Shown piece after piece: positions 13,621 to 25,422 of a stretch of DNA of 64,000 nt (positions within the stretch are counted from its first letter, which is position 1; each line of letters starts with the position of its first letter). The DNA comes from Garcia nutans (taxonomy: Eukaryota > Streptophyta > Magnoliopsida > Malpighiales > Euphorbiaceae). The position numbers and the translations under genes were made by a program. The stretch spans positions 620,001-684,000 of the forward strand of contig CANTUV010000015.1 of NCBI GenBank assembly GCA_947685225.1, written 5' to 3'. The notes beneath the pieces are model-generated. The model was not told the origin of the DNA. It worked only from the letters and a program-made list of their open reading frames with translations, and did not search any database.

Positions 13621-13917
13621 GTGAACAAAATTTTTTTGAAGTTTTGACATCCCTCTTTTGAAACAAAATGGATTTTTCAAATTTTTGTTAAATTAACTTT
13701 ACAAATTCACTTATATAGATGACTTATAAAATTCAATTTATAATTCATCCATAAGTGCTTAAGGCAATACAATTTAAATAATTAGTAGTGATAAATTTCT
13801 ATGGAACCCTATATAATTATAAAATTTAGTGTTGATGTAAATTAGATTGAGAAAAAACTAAATAAGTCTAACATTGATTCTTTCTAAGATAAAAAAAAGA
13901 AGAAATGCAACATACAT

Positions 13918-14050
13918 ACCTTAAGCATCCACTTAAAAAGATTGAAGTAATCTGGATCAAAAGCTTCGATATCGTGATATGTTACTTTAACTCCCAATAT
14001 ATGCTTGTAGAAAGATCCAGTGAAATGCAACAGATAGACAAGATTACTAT
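13918..14050 (-). pseudogene. Captured exon fragment of a UPL1/UPL2-type HECT ubiquitin ligase
   Basis: The minus strand reads HFTGSFYKHILGVKVTYHDI, continued by EAFDPDYF and KWML. This matches a conserved stretch in the HECT domain of plant UPL1/UPL2-class E3 ligases, where FTRSFYKHIL and DIEAIDP..F..LKWML are expected. The block ends at AAG|GTATGT, a splice donor in the place expected for an exon end. Upstream sequence does not continue the domain, so only one exon-sized piece is present. It has a few substitutions. It sits between the two divergent transposon genes, upstream of the leftward gene. HECT ligases pass ubiquitin to substrates; this fragment lacks the catalytic Cys region and cannot work as one. 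Confidence 0.8.
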
Positions 14051-14123
14051 CAAATGCATAGGAGCAATTAATGAAATTAGTTCCAACTCTGGATTTCCCT
14101 GTCACCATATAGCCATTACACAA

Positions 14124-15360
14124 TACTAATATATATACTAATATTGAAAAGTATAGCCAACTGAGAGAATATACTAATATATATACTTGTATATACTAAT
14201 ATATATATACTAATATATATACTTGCATATACTTGTATATACTAATATATAATTATATATACTTGTATATATACTAATATATACTTATATATATACTTGT
14301 ATATATTTGTATATACTATTATATATACTTGTATATACCTGTATATACTAATATATACTTGTATATTTACTAATATATACTTGTATATACTAATATATAT
14401 ACTTGTATATACTTGTATATATACTAATATATACTAATATATACTTGTATATACTAATATATATACTTATATCTACTAATATATACTTGTATATACTTGT
14501 ATATATACTAATATATACTAATATATATACTTGTATATACTTGTATATTTACTAATATATACTTGTATATACTAATATATATACTTGTATATACTTGTAT
14601 ATATACTAATATATACTAATATATATACTTGTATATATACTAATATATACTTGTACATATTAGTATATATACAAGAAAGTCCACACAAATACTTGTATAT
14701 ACTAATATATACTTGTATATACTTATATATACTTGTATATATGATTAAGCAAGTCCACAAGAATACTTGTATATACTAGTATATACTAATGTATACTTGT
14801 ATATACTAATATATACTTGTATATACTTGTATATATACTAATATATACTAATATATATACTTGTATATATACTAATATATACTTGTATATATTAGTATAT
14901 ATACAAGCAAGTCCACACGAATACTTGTATATACTAATATATACTTGTATGTACTTATATATACTTGTATATATGAATAAGCAAGTCCACAAGAATACTT
15001 GTATATATATACTAGTATATACTAATGTATACTTGTATATACTAATGTATATATACTAATATATATAAGTATATACAAATATATACTTATATATATACTT
15101 GTATATATTTGTATATACTAATATATATACTTGTATATACTAATATATATACTTGTATATACTTGTATATTTACTAATATATACTTGTATATACTATTAT
15201 ATATACTTGTATATACTAATATATACTTGTATATATACTAATATATACTAATATATATACTTGTATATATACTAATATATACTTGTATATACTTATATAT
15301 ATACTTGTATATACATGTATATACTTGTATATATATACTAATATATACTTGTATTCCTAC
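14124..15360. repeat. AT minisatellite, about 1.2 kb, inside the CACTA element
   Basis: The unit is about 20 bp, ACTTGTATATACTAATATAT, with many length variants. Within it a block of about 232 bp is duplicated: 14585-14779 and 14817-15011 are almost identical and both include the unusual GCAAGTCCACA spacers. The open frames here, rich in Tyr and Ile on both strands, come only from the repeat. The array lies midway between the divergent genes. Confidence 0.92.
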
Positions 15361-16643
15361 TTATATAATATCATATTATATCTAAATCATTATTTAATGG
15401 TGGACTTTAAAGTTTCTAATGGGTTTATGAAATGTTTATAAATCCAAACCTTAGCTTTTAATACTTAGTCAATTTTGTTTGGCTTAAGAAAGCCTAACTT
15501 TCATACATTGAAAATAGTTACTGGATCCTTAGCATGTTTTTATACTAAGAAAATCTAACTTCCATGAAACGTCCTAGCTTCTGATTCTGCTTCATCTCTC
15601 ATTCCTCTTTCAGCTTCATTAGTCGTGGTTCTCTCGCTGCCAAACCCTAAGCACCACTCTCCTAAGCACCACTCTCCTTGTTGCGGTCTTCATTAATGTC
15701 GGCCGTCTCCTTGCTACCGGCCGTCTTCTTGATGCCGGCCGTCTCCTTTGTCAGTAACTGCATTGTCCCAATTAAGTCGAAAGAAGATTATTTTTTTTCT
15801 TATGAGCCGTAAGTAATAGTCCCATCTGCACTCTCCTTGCTGTCGATGTTCATTAAGTTGTTGTATGTATATACATAACTTGGTACATTGGATTTTCAAC
15901 ACAACCATAGAATTCTTTCCTTTGTTTAATCTAATTGAATTATTGCATTGTATTTTCAGATTACTATAATGTTGCATTGATATTTTCAGGTTACTATAAT
16001 GTTGTTCTGTCCCTTCAATTTTCTGCTTAAATTTCAAGATCTACAGTATGTCTCCATGCTTCTGATTTCTCTGCTTGTTTATAAGTCTTTGGCTAAAATT
16101 TGATGACTATCAGTTGAAATGGTATGTTGAGTTGTGTCAGTGAATTGAGGATTATTTGTGGATTCAGGTTGTTGTGATTGAAGTTGAATGTCAAAATAAA
16201 ACATCAGTTGTGTGAACTGGTATTTGTTTAGTTTTACAGGTAAAGTACTGCTCATGAAACTGTAAAATTTATTTTGTTATGAGATCCATAAACGGAAAAC
16301 CTTTCACTCCTGACTTGTAACCAAGAAATACCCCTTTCCTTGCTCTTGGTGCTAGCTTTTCTTTTCAATGACAACTTTTAAGTTCTATATGTGAACCCTT
16401 TTTCTTTCTCCTTCAGGATGAACAATTACATAACAGTCCAAGCTTCCTCATGCAACTTTATTCAAACCACAACAACCATATGATAGCTGTCTTTGAGAAA
16501 CCTTCATAGAAGTTAGCTGCTACATCTGCTCTTGCATCTGAGGTGATTATACTTCCCTTCCAGGTTCTATTTGACATCACCATAATTCAGTGGTCCAACT
16601 AACTGAATTATTGCTCAAATTGCAAAACTGGTCCAACACAAAG
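15361..16643 (+). other. Leader and intron region upstream of tnpD
   Basis: No coding block is recognised. 15600-15760 has a CT-rich leader look and a short direct repeat (CCGGCCGTCT three times within about 45 bp). Several TTTTCAG and CTTCAGG acceptor-like sites at 15950-16420 suggest spliced 5' exons. The first codon with protein similarity is at 16644. Confidence 0.45.
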
Positions 16644-18236
16644 ATGGATAGATCTTGGTTGAAGGCTGATAGAAGAACAAGAGAGTTTCAATTAGGTGTG
16701 GAAGAGTTGTTAATGTTTGCATTTGAGAATGGGTTTGATGAAACAAAAATTAGTTGTCCATGCTTAAGATGTGCTCACAGTAAATCGTGGAAGGCTCAAA
16801 CTGTTAGGGATCATCTTTTCCAATATGGTATTGATCAAACCTATACTTGCTGGATATGACACAGAGAGTCAAATCCAGAAGGGAGTCCTTTAGTTTCTGA
16901 AACCGATTGTTTCTCAGAATCAGTTGATCAAACAAACATAAGAACGGGGCATGATAATGTCGACCATGATGATATTTCATTAGATTCCTCTGATTTCATT
17001 AGCCATGTTGAAGGTGAACATGAACCCCTTTATCTGGGATGCAAGGGTTATACTAAGATGAAAGCTTTAGTCAAGTTATATAACTTGAAAGCAAAGCATG
17101 GCATTTCTGATACATGCTTCTCTGATATTCTCCTTTTGCTTGGGTCAATGCTTCCAGAAGGCAATAGTATCCCTTCTTCCTTCAGTGAAGCCAAGAAAAC
17201 CTTATGTGCTATGGGTATGGAGTATGAAAAAATACACGTGTGCCCGAATGATTGTCTCTTATATCGTGGTGAGAGAGATGAAGATGAGACAATTTGTCGC
17301 ATATGTGGAGCCTCTAGATGGAAGCTGGACAAGAAAGGAAAAGAATTGGAAGGGGTCCCTGCTAAGGTTCTATGGTATTTTCCATTAATACCAAGGTTGA
17401 GGAATTTGTTCAATACAGCTCAAATTGCAAAGGAAATGACTTGGTATGACACCGGGCGACAAAAGGATGGTAACATTAGACATCCGACAGACTCACAAAC
17501 ATGGAAGGATGTCGACCAAAAGTGGCCTGAGTTCGCTTCAGAGACAAGAAACTTTCGGTTAGCTTTATCTACTGATGGATTCAATCCCTTCCGTGGATTA
17601 TCAACTGATTACTCATGTTGGCCTGTTTTGCTATGTATTTACAACTTACCACCTTGGCTTTGTATGAAGAGAAAGTATATTATGTTAAGTTTGTTGATAT
17701 CCGGACCAAATCAACCCAGAAATGATATTGATGTGTTTCTTCAGCCACTTATAGAAGATCTTCAAGTGTTATGGAATGGGAAACAAGTGTATGATGCATA
17801 TAAGAAAGAGTTCTTCATACTAAGGGGAATTTTGTTGTGGACAATTAGTGATTATCCAGCCTTAGGCAACTTGTCGGGCAACATCATTAAAGGGTATAAT
17901 GCTTATACTGTCTGTGTTGATAAAACAAAAGCTATCAGGTTGGCCAATTATTGTAAGACAGTGGTTATGAGGCATCATAGGTTGTTGCCCCGTTATCATC
18001 CATATCAAAGGCAAAAATTAGCCTTTGATAACACCGTGGAGAAGTTGTCGGCTCCTATTCCGTTAACTAGAGAGGAGGTGTTTGAAAGGGTACAACCACT
18101 AAGGGGCCATGTCTATGGTAAGACACAACGCCAACCTCGATTGAATAAAGGTGAACCTCGACCTATTTGGAAGAAGATGTCTATATTTTTCTCGATATGC
18201 ATCACATCAAGGACATGCCTAACCGGCAAAAATTTC
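16644..18236 (+). pseudogene. CACTA TnpD/TNP2-like transposase, 3'-truncated
   Basis: The frame opens at 16644 with MDRSWLKADRR, then FELGVEELL-like and NGFDETKISCPCLRCAHS, VRDHLFQYGID and TYTCWI: the transposase-associated N-terminal domain. A single TGA at 16857-16859 stands where Trp of the usual WIWHG is expected; the same frame then continues. The Transposase_21 domain follows: CPNDCLLYRGE, CRICGASRWK, KVLWYFPLIPRLRNLF, then LALSTDGFNPF (likely first catalytic Asp) and ILLWTISDYPALGNLSG (likely second). It runs to PRPIWKKMSIFF near 18180 and then breaks into subterminal repeats. The later block that normally carries the DVMHIEKN motif is missing, so about half the enzyme is lost. The start was chosen at the MDRSW Met because family members begin there. 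Confidence 0.92.
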
Positions 18237-18247
18237 CAATACTCAAG

Positions 18248-18509
18248 TTATCAGACAATGGTTTTGTATGACCAGAAAAACAGTTGTCTGAACATATATT
18301 ACACAACGGTCCCTAAAAAACCGTTGTCTAGTGTGACCAAAATGACAGCTAATAGACAACGCTTAAAAAAAAAACCAAAAACAGTTGTCTGAAAATTAAT
18401 CAGACAACGCTTTTTTGGGAAAAAAACCGTTGTCTATTTTTTTCATACAATGGTTTTTTCCTTAACTATTGCCTGATGACCGTTGTCTGATTCAGTTTTT
18501 CTTGTAGTG
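18248..18509. repeat. Right subterminal repeat array and terminus of the CACTA element
   Basis: About five pairs of the CAGACAACGG/CCGTTGTCTG motif end at the inverted terminus TAGTG (18505-18509). This array is about 260 bp, against about 760 bp on the left. It begins directly after the broken tnpD frame, so the deletion that removed the 3' half of tnpD ends at or inside this array. Confidence 0.9.
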
Positions 18510-20958
18510 ACATATCATATTATCATCATAAACAACGCTCATTTACATATTCTTTATTACATAAAATATTAAATGCCATTACCATTTAACATTCATTTCT
18601 CACCCATAAACTCATAATATATACACATATCTCACAAACGTGCACATTAGGCCCAATAAGTCTCTACAAAATATTCTAAGTTTTAGAAATATTGATTTGG
18701 CCTATCACGACCCAAAGGTTCGACACCAGGAACTAGGTGACATGTACCACCCGAAGGTTTTCCCCTCTCGACACCGAGGACAAAGTGTCATAAATCACTC
18801 AAAGGCCGTCCTCTCTTGACACCGGAGAAATAGTGTCAAAAATTATCCGAAGGCTGTCTCATCGAAATAAAGTGTTCGACACCAGCGTGTCTCTCCCAAA
18901 GGCGTATAAAACGTCATGACGTACTGTTAACATGTCAACTCGATAGTACAAATCTTAATATTCTATAACATGTAATTGTGCAAGGCAAAAACATACATCA
19001 ACATTATATATTTTCCTTTTTCTCATCCACATTTATCATTTATCAATCTCATCACATTATTAATTTCTTTTTCACAATTTTCATATTTTTCACATTTTTA
19101 GCTATTTTCCACATTTTTCAATTATATAAAATATAGTTCTTAGCCACATTTTCAGTACATAATTCACACTTTTTACATTTTGTATATAACATTATCATTA
19201 ACCATTCTACAGTGGCTTATCATTTCATATTTCATGAATTTTACACACTTTTTCTTGTAATAATGCACATATCATATGAAAACCACTATCAAAGTAGTAT
19301 AACACATTCACAAAGTCATAATATATTATGTCAAATCAAATGTAGTTAAAATATAAGCTATCAAAGTATGTACTAACCTTAAATATTTCAAAATCAATGC
19401 AATTTCTCTTTTCCAACCTTCACTTCCCAAAAACCTTAAATGCCTTCACTTGGGCAACTTGACTATCTCACTACTAAACTAAATAATTTGTCGAAATATG
19501 TCATCATAATCATATTTCTATTCATTCTATTCAAAGTAATAATTAATTACACAATTTCTAATCAATTTTTAACAAAACCCTAATTTGCTCTTACTAACTT
19601 CTTCAAACTTCGTTCAACCTGTAACATCCTTAAATTTACTAAGATTGGGTTAAATAAAAATTAAAATTAAATAAATAATTTATAAGATTAATTAAGATGT
19701 TGGAAGATGGAGTATATGAGAATATATACGTAAAATTTATAGTAAATATACATAACATATAAAGTCAAATAGTAAAAAATAAAAATAAAAAATTGAATAG
19801 TGAAAAGGGGCAAAATGGTAAAAATCCAAAAAGTAGAAAATTAAAAATAATAAAATCATAATCATAATAAAATAATTCAAAAATTAAATCATTTTGGGTG
19901 GTGGAAGACAATAAATGATAAATATTAATTATTAAATATTAATTAATTGAATAATTAATTATTAATATATATATATATGTGGTTAAGAAAGGAAAAAGGA
20001 AAATTAAAAAAATTCTCATCTTCTTCTTCTTCTAGCCCATGGCCGAACCACCATAAGAGAGTGGAGGGATGTTCTTCATCCTCATACACTTCAAATTTCT
20101 TAGAGAATTTAAAGAACCAAGAATATTTTTGGAGGTTTTTGCAAGAGGTATGTAAGGTTTTTTGAATTTTTAAAGGGATTTTCTTTATATTCTTCAATAT
20201 GTGAAATTATGACTTTTGAATGGGGTGGTTTTAATTGCTTAAATGGTGTTGGAGGATTTTAGTTTTGTGTGGAAAATGATTTTAAGGTTGAATTTAAGAA
20301 AAGATTGGATTTAGTTAGAGTTTGAAAGAAGAAGAAGGTGATTTAGGGTTTGGATGGGAATTTGATAAAGAATTGATGTAGGATGGTTTTAATTGCCTAA
20401 ATGATCTTGAAATATGAATTGGAATTGGTTAGGATAGATTTCTAGAATTAAAGTAGGATAGGGAAAATTTTGGAAGTTTAAAGGAAATGAATATAAATTA
20501 AGTTTTGTTGCTTAAAATATGTTAGAATGTGATTCTAAAAACATAATCGAGCTTTAAACTCAATTTGGAATTGATTAAAATTGACTCTAAAATTAAAGTT
20601 CATTAGGGCAAGAAAATGGAAACTTGTAGGAGTTATGCTAAATTGATTTTTAGTAGTTAAAATATGTAGAAATGTGATTCTAATGCATTAAACATATTTG
20701 CATTTTGGTTAGGTGTTGAGTAGATAGTAATTGCCCAAAGCAAGTAGTGAAGGGCATTTTGGAAGTGAAGGGTAAAGGGTGATTTTAGCTTGGAATTTGT
20801 CTTGAGTTAAGGTATGTACATACTTTGATGAATTAAAATACATTTACATTTAATTTAGCTTAGCACATTTTGCTAGTTAATACGCCAAGCTACTTAGTCA
20901 TTTGAGTTGTCAAGTGCATTGTCATATTGATTGTGAAATGGTATAAATGCATAATGTG

Positions 20959-22322
20959 TGATGGCACGAACTATGTTATTGCAATACCGCAAGTGCACGG
21001 GTCGCTCAAGTAATAAAGTAGTGAGTGAGTTATCGTTTTACTGGGGACAAGGCCAAGTACTAGTGCAAATTTTACTATTGTTTAGCAAATCAATAGTTTT
21101 GTGAAGTTTTGTAATTAAAGATAATTAACTTAATAACTGAAAATAGAGAGAGGTTGAGTGTTGTGTAAAAAGGATTGATGATGAAAATACTACCCAGATA
21201 TTGAATCCCCCTAGCCATAAATATATTTATGAAAATCAATTCAATTAAACCAAATAATAGAGTTGAATTGGCATTCCTCTAAATTGGACTAAAACCTTTC
21301 TCAAGTGAATTAATCCCTAATCACTAAGTAGAATGCTGGAATCTCTTCTCAAACATAATTAAGTAGATCTTGCATTAAGAATAAGGAATCATAAACCAAA
21401 GGATCTTGTAAGTCTATCTCTAGCACTCCAATCAATCCTCAATCCTTATGAGTATTCAATTCATATCAAGCTTTCTCAAGTCAATAATATGAAAATTGCA
21501 ACCAATCAATATGCATGCTATTATCAATTGAAAATAAATTATTAAGTATCATAAGAATAAAACAACTCAATCAAATGATTTAATTAAATAAAATTATTCA
21601 ATCCATACAATAAAGCTAGGGTTCATCAATATCTAGATAGAGAATGAGTTAGTTCATGTTCAAAACCAGAAAACCAGAATAAGAGAAATAAGAAAAAGAA
21701 TCCAAACAATTCATGGCGAATAATTTGTATTTCTTCACTTGAATCCTTGAATCTTGGTTTAGATCTTGTTTAGGATATGTCTTCACCTTCAATCTTAGCT
21801 CTAAAACACTCTCTTTTGCTTTAGAAGTCGGCTCTAGGTTATAAAAGTATGAAAATCGGATCCCTAATTCGTGCTTCAGCTTAGCTTTTATAGTGCAGAT
21901 ATTTTCACCTGACACGCCCAGTGACACGCCCATGTCACTGGGCGTGTCATTGCCACTGGGATTTTGAATATAAGGCATGTCCAGTGACACGCCCATGTCA
22001 CTGGGCATGTCACAACCACTGTGAATCATTGCAATAGGCTCGCTCGATGACACGCCCATGTCACTGGGCATGTCAATACTTCTGTATGGTAGTATCAAGG
22101 GCACGTCCATTGACACGTCCATGTCCATAGGTGTGTCACTTGAAGAATTTTTCTCTTTTCCTCTACTTTCATCCGTAATTCCTTCAAAATGACCATAAGC
22201 CTCAAAATACAGAGAATTCCTGAAATTAACCCTAAAAAGCACTTGAACAAACAAATTAAACTCAATTGGATAATAATCATAGTAAGAAATAGGGAAAAAT
22301 ATCATTAATTGTGCACTTATCA
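20959..22322. mobile_element. Solo LTR C, unassigned LTR retrotransposon, 1364 bp
   Basis: It begins TGATGGCACGAACTATG and ends GTGCACTTATCA, with a perfect ATGTG duplication (20954-20958 and 22323-22327). The ends give the TG...CA form of LTRs, and no coding domain is seen. The segment ATACCGCAAGTGCACGGGTC near its left end is familiar from plant retrotransposon LTRs, but I cannot name the lineage or orientation. The 224-residue frame on the minus strand is mostly a translation of its palindromic repeats and is not called a gene. It is nested in solo LTR B. Confidence 0.85.
21911..22139. repeat. Palindromic GACACGCCCA/TGGGCGTGTC cluster in solo LTR C
   Basis: Four main units carry arms GACACGCCCA and TGGGCGTGTC (or TGGGCATGTC) around a 6-bp TGTCAC spacer. 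Each spacer also pairs as part of CAGTGACA/TGTCACTG, so the units can fold in two registers. Copies decay toward 22139. Confidence 0.88.
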
Positions 22323-24194
22323 ATGTGCATTATGTTAAACCATTACAAATGTCTAAAATGAGTAGTATGCGATAAAAATATAAAAATAGCCAATGTGTTT
22401 GGGTCATGTAGGCTTATTAAAAAGGGGACATACATTTTTGAAAATATGATGAATTTTATTGAGTTAAAGCAATTATACATAGTTATGGAAGAAGAGAATG
22501 AGTAAATGAGACAATGTAATGAGAAAATGGATTATGGAAATGTGTATTTATAAGTGTGTTACCTTATATAATATTCTATTCCATAGTTTTGTATTTGGTG
22601 GAATGCCTATGATTTGCCTTTGGGCTAGACATTGGGCGTCACTATTATATGATTTGCCTTCAGGCTAGATGTTGAGCGTTAACATTATATCATTTGCCTT
22701 TGGACTAGACACTGGGTGTCACCTATGTTGCCTTCGGGATAGACACTAGGTGTCAAAATAGTCTAAAATATTCTCTGAAACTTGAATAGTATATAGGGTC
22801 TTTTTTTGGGCCCAATTCATGTGAAAAGTGACATATGATGGTTTCTAGTAAAATATGTATAAGTTCTAGTATATGCTTACATGTCACATTGAGAAATTTA
22901 AATTTGAAAGCATTTTGCATTGTTCTCTAAATTTTCTTTTATATAAATTATATACCGCTAGGCAGAAAGCTTAACGCGATTTGCTTATTGTGCAGGTAAC
23001 AGAGTTGGCACCGAGAGCCCTAATAGACTTGAGCAAGTCTAGGGTTTTTGAATTTTACTGAAAGTTTTGATAGGCTACCATAGGACCAAATCTAGTTGCA
23101 ATAATCATGTACATTATCAATACATATTTAAAAATATTGTAAATTATAAGGTTTTTGGGTTAAATATTGAGTATTGTAAATACTTTATATATTCGTACAT
23201 ATATATACAAATATGTTTGAGTGTTTTGAGGAATGCTGGAGAACATTGGAGAAATGGATATTTGAATATTTTGATAGTGCAAATTTCTAATGCAGGTTGA
23301 ATTGTGTTTTTAGGAAACGTCCGAAATATAGACTAAACATTGATAAAAAAAAATTCAGAGATTTTCCTTTAAAATTATTAATCTTGGTAATTAAATTATT
23401 TATATTTATATTTATTTATCTATTAAAGTAGTTTTTAAGGTTTTAAATATTTTCTTATAATTATGGGGAATTTTACAAATGTCAAGAATGGTGACATTCT
23501 TGTATTCTGTATGTGCATTTTACATATATGGAATGTATGTGTTATACGTATATAGAATATAAGGGTGTTACATAACCAAAATTTTTTTCATCATCTAACC
23601 ATAAAATCATTACATATACACCAAAATAACTTCATAACAACCCATTCCAACAATTATAGGAACCTCCATCAAATTTGCAAAATTTACATATTCTCAAAAC
23701 TCATCAAAACTAAGCTTAAAGTAGAACTTACTTACCTAAACCTTGATTACTCCTCAAAACCACTTTAAATCCTTTAAAATATTTGAGAAATATAGAGTAT
23801 TTAATGAAGGAAAATCCTCCCTTACTCAACCATGGAAATAGGCCAAGGAAATGAAGAAGAAGATGGCTTTTTATATAATTTAATTTTCAATTTTGCCCCT
23901 CTCATATTTATATAATTACTAAATAATTAATTATTGAAATAATAAGATATTTTCCTTCTTTCTATCCAAAATTAATTTTAATTTTCTTTTTTTTCTTTTG
24001 AATTATTATATATTTTTAACTTTTTACCTTTAATCTTTGACTTTTTTTACTTCTTACTTTTGTTTTTTAGTGAAATATATACTTTATGTACATTTTGCAT
24101 ATACATTAAGTATACACAATATATCTTTGACCCAATTCTCTAATAACCCTTCCATATTTATTAATCTAGGTCTACTAAAATTACAGATGTTATA

Positions 24195-24493
24195 TATTTA
24201 CCCGCTTTTGCAGCCACAAAGCTCCATTCATGATCCCTTAGAATTAAACCCACAATATGAGAATTATTTGTAAGTGAAGTAGCAGATCAACATTCAGTTT
24301 TAAACACCCTTCTCTTGGCCTAAACTAGACGCTTGCAGAAGCATTTGCATAAATAGCAGCAACAAAGGTTGAAGATTGAGAGACTTCTTGTGTAGCTTTA
24401 TACTCGACATAAAAAATGATTACTTTTGTGCAAAACTTGCGAAGAGGTTAATGATTTTCCTTCCCAAAATAAGGTGTTTTTATTCTGCCATAA
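24195..24493 (-). pseudogene. LINE RNase H domain, N-terminal part
   Basis: The minus strand carries an LNVD motif (first catalytic Asp) in one frame. In another frame follow NNSHIVGLILRDHEWSF and FVAAKAG, matching the usual gvG.viRd..g.f..a.a of plant LINE RNase H. A frameshift lies between them. The piece joins directly to 5271 once solo LTR A is removed. Its upstream side is cut by solo LTR D, and the LINE resumes at 36216. Because the reverse transcriptase thumb is missing at that junction, some sequence was lost before the LTR arrived. Confidence 0.75.
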
Positions 24494-25422
24494 TGTAAGC
24501 GGGGGATTTTCGCACCCACTCCTGGTAGAATAGTTCTTGCGACTTCTGCATTGTTTAGGCTCGAGACCTTACAGAACACGGGCCTAAGCCCGGAGAAAAT
24601 GAAGTCGCCACCTGGACGGGCCAGGAAAATGAAAGGGGTAGATGACTTGATTCCTAAGGAATCCCCAACCCCCCTAATGGGTTCAGAAAATTGGGTACGT
24701 GTGGAGAAGGTGAGAAATGGCCCAGCACCCCTACAACGCCCTGCTCATTGGAACCGGCCTCCTTTACAGGTCTTAATATTATAAAATTCTTAAATATAAC
24801 AATATTATCCATACTTCATGCAATAATTAAAATAAAGCATCATTATATTAAAATCAAAGTAATGACCAAACAAAGCAAATAAATGGACACCAATCCGAAG
24901 ATGGAAATATGTCCTTACATCATCCATGTCTAAACTAAATAGGACACCCACCGAAAGGTAGAAACATGTCCTTTACATTGGTCCAAAATATAAAAGCGAT
25001 TTAAATTACATAATACTTAACTGATGAGGTACCCACAAGGTAGAAACATATCTCTTACAATTTTAATACTAAAACAAACAAATAATAATCATAACAATAA
25101 AGAAAATAATCATCCATGATAAATTAAATAAATCAACCATTGAAAATAAATCAACCATCAAAACATATAATAAACTACATAATCAAATCTAAAAATAAAA
25201 TAAAGCAAGTAAAGATACAAATTTAGGTTTATGTCTCAATTTAGGGTTCTTTAATTAACATTTAGGTTTTGGGGATTTTGGAATTATTATTATTATTATT
25301 TAGGCTACTGTGAAGATTTTAAAAAATTGATTTGATTATGGTTTGGGACTAACATTATGAAATAGGGTCTCTAGGGTTTTATGTTTAATAATTAGAGTTT
25401 TGGAAAATGGAAAGTTAAATAC

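Larger units (their letters stand above)
5895..18509. mobile_element. CACTA (En/Spm) DNA transposon, 12.6 kb
   Basis: The right end, read inward, is CACTACAAGAAAAACTGAAT. The left end, CATCTACAAAGAAAACTGAA, is the same terminus with small indels. Probable 3-bp duplications are ACA at 5892-5894 and 18510-18512. Both ends carry many subterminal inverted units with arms CAGACAACGG/CCGTTGTCTG. Inside are two divergent genes: Transposase_24 plus C48 peptidase leftward, and TnpD-like transposase rightward. Between them lie a captured HECT exon and an AT minisatellite. Both genes carry stops and tnpD lacks its 3' half, so this copy could move only with enzymes supplied by another element. It sits inside solo LTR A. 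Confidence 0.9.
19620..23572 (+). mobile_element. Solo LTR B, chromovirus-type, plus orientation
   Basis: It starts TGTAACATCCTTAAATTTAC and ends AAGGGTGTTACA. Flanks are CAACC (19615-19619) and TAACC (23573-23577), 4 of 5 alike. The ends are the reverse-strand counterparts of those of element E, so this is a relative in the opposite direction. Direct repeats with GCCTTTGGGCTAGACA...GGGTGTCA lie at about 22610-22755. Removing solo LTR C leaves about 2.58 kb. No internal region or second LTR is present. It is inserted in solo LTR A. Confidence 0.88.
5272..24194 (-). mobile_element. Solo LTR A, chromovirus-type, with two nested insertions
   Basis: The left end (TATAATACTTTTATACC) and right end (GATGTTATA) are decayed forms of the TGTAACACCCCTATATACC and GATGTTACA ends seen in the better-preserved LTRs here. 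Internal blocks also match: the GCGCTAAG...CTTAGTAGTACA segment at about 5810-5840 and the GACACC...GTGTCA direct repeats at 18720-18880. Flanks are TATGT (5267-5271) and TATTT (24195-24199), 4 of 5 bases alike. Removing the CACTA element and solo LTR B leaves about 2.35 kb, close to the 2.3-2.6 kb of its relatives. The insertion site is inside the LINE RNase H domain, whose two halves flank it. Confidence 0.82.

Noticed and set aside
14572..15059. Tyr/Ile-rich frames on both strands
   Set aside because: They are translations of the TATA-rich minisatellite and exist on both strands because the repeat lacks stops.
16038..16643. Host gene upstream of tnpD
   Set aside because: It has leader-like and splice-like signals but no coding block that resembles a host protein; best read as the 5' region of tnpD.
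21649..22323. Minus-strand frame of 224 codons in solo LTR C
   Set aside because: Its repetitive SDMGVS segments are the palindrome cluster translated. It runs across the LTR end, and no known domain is present.
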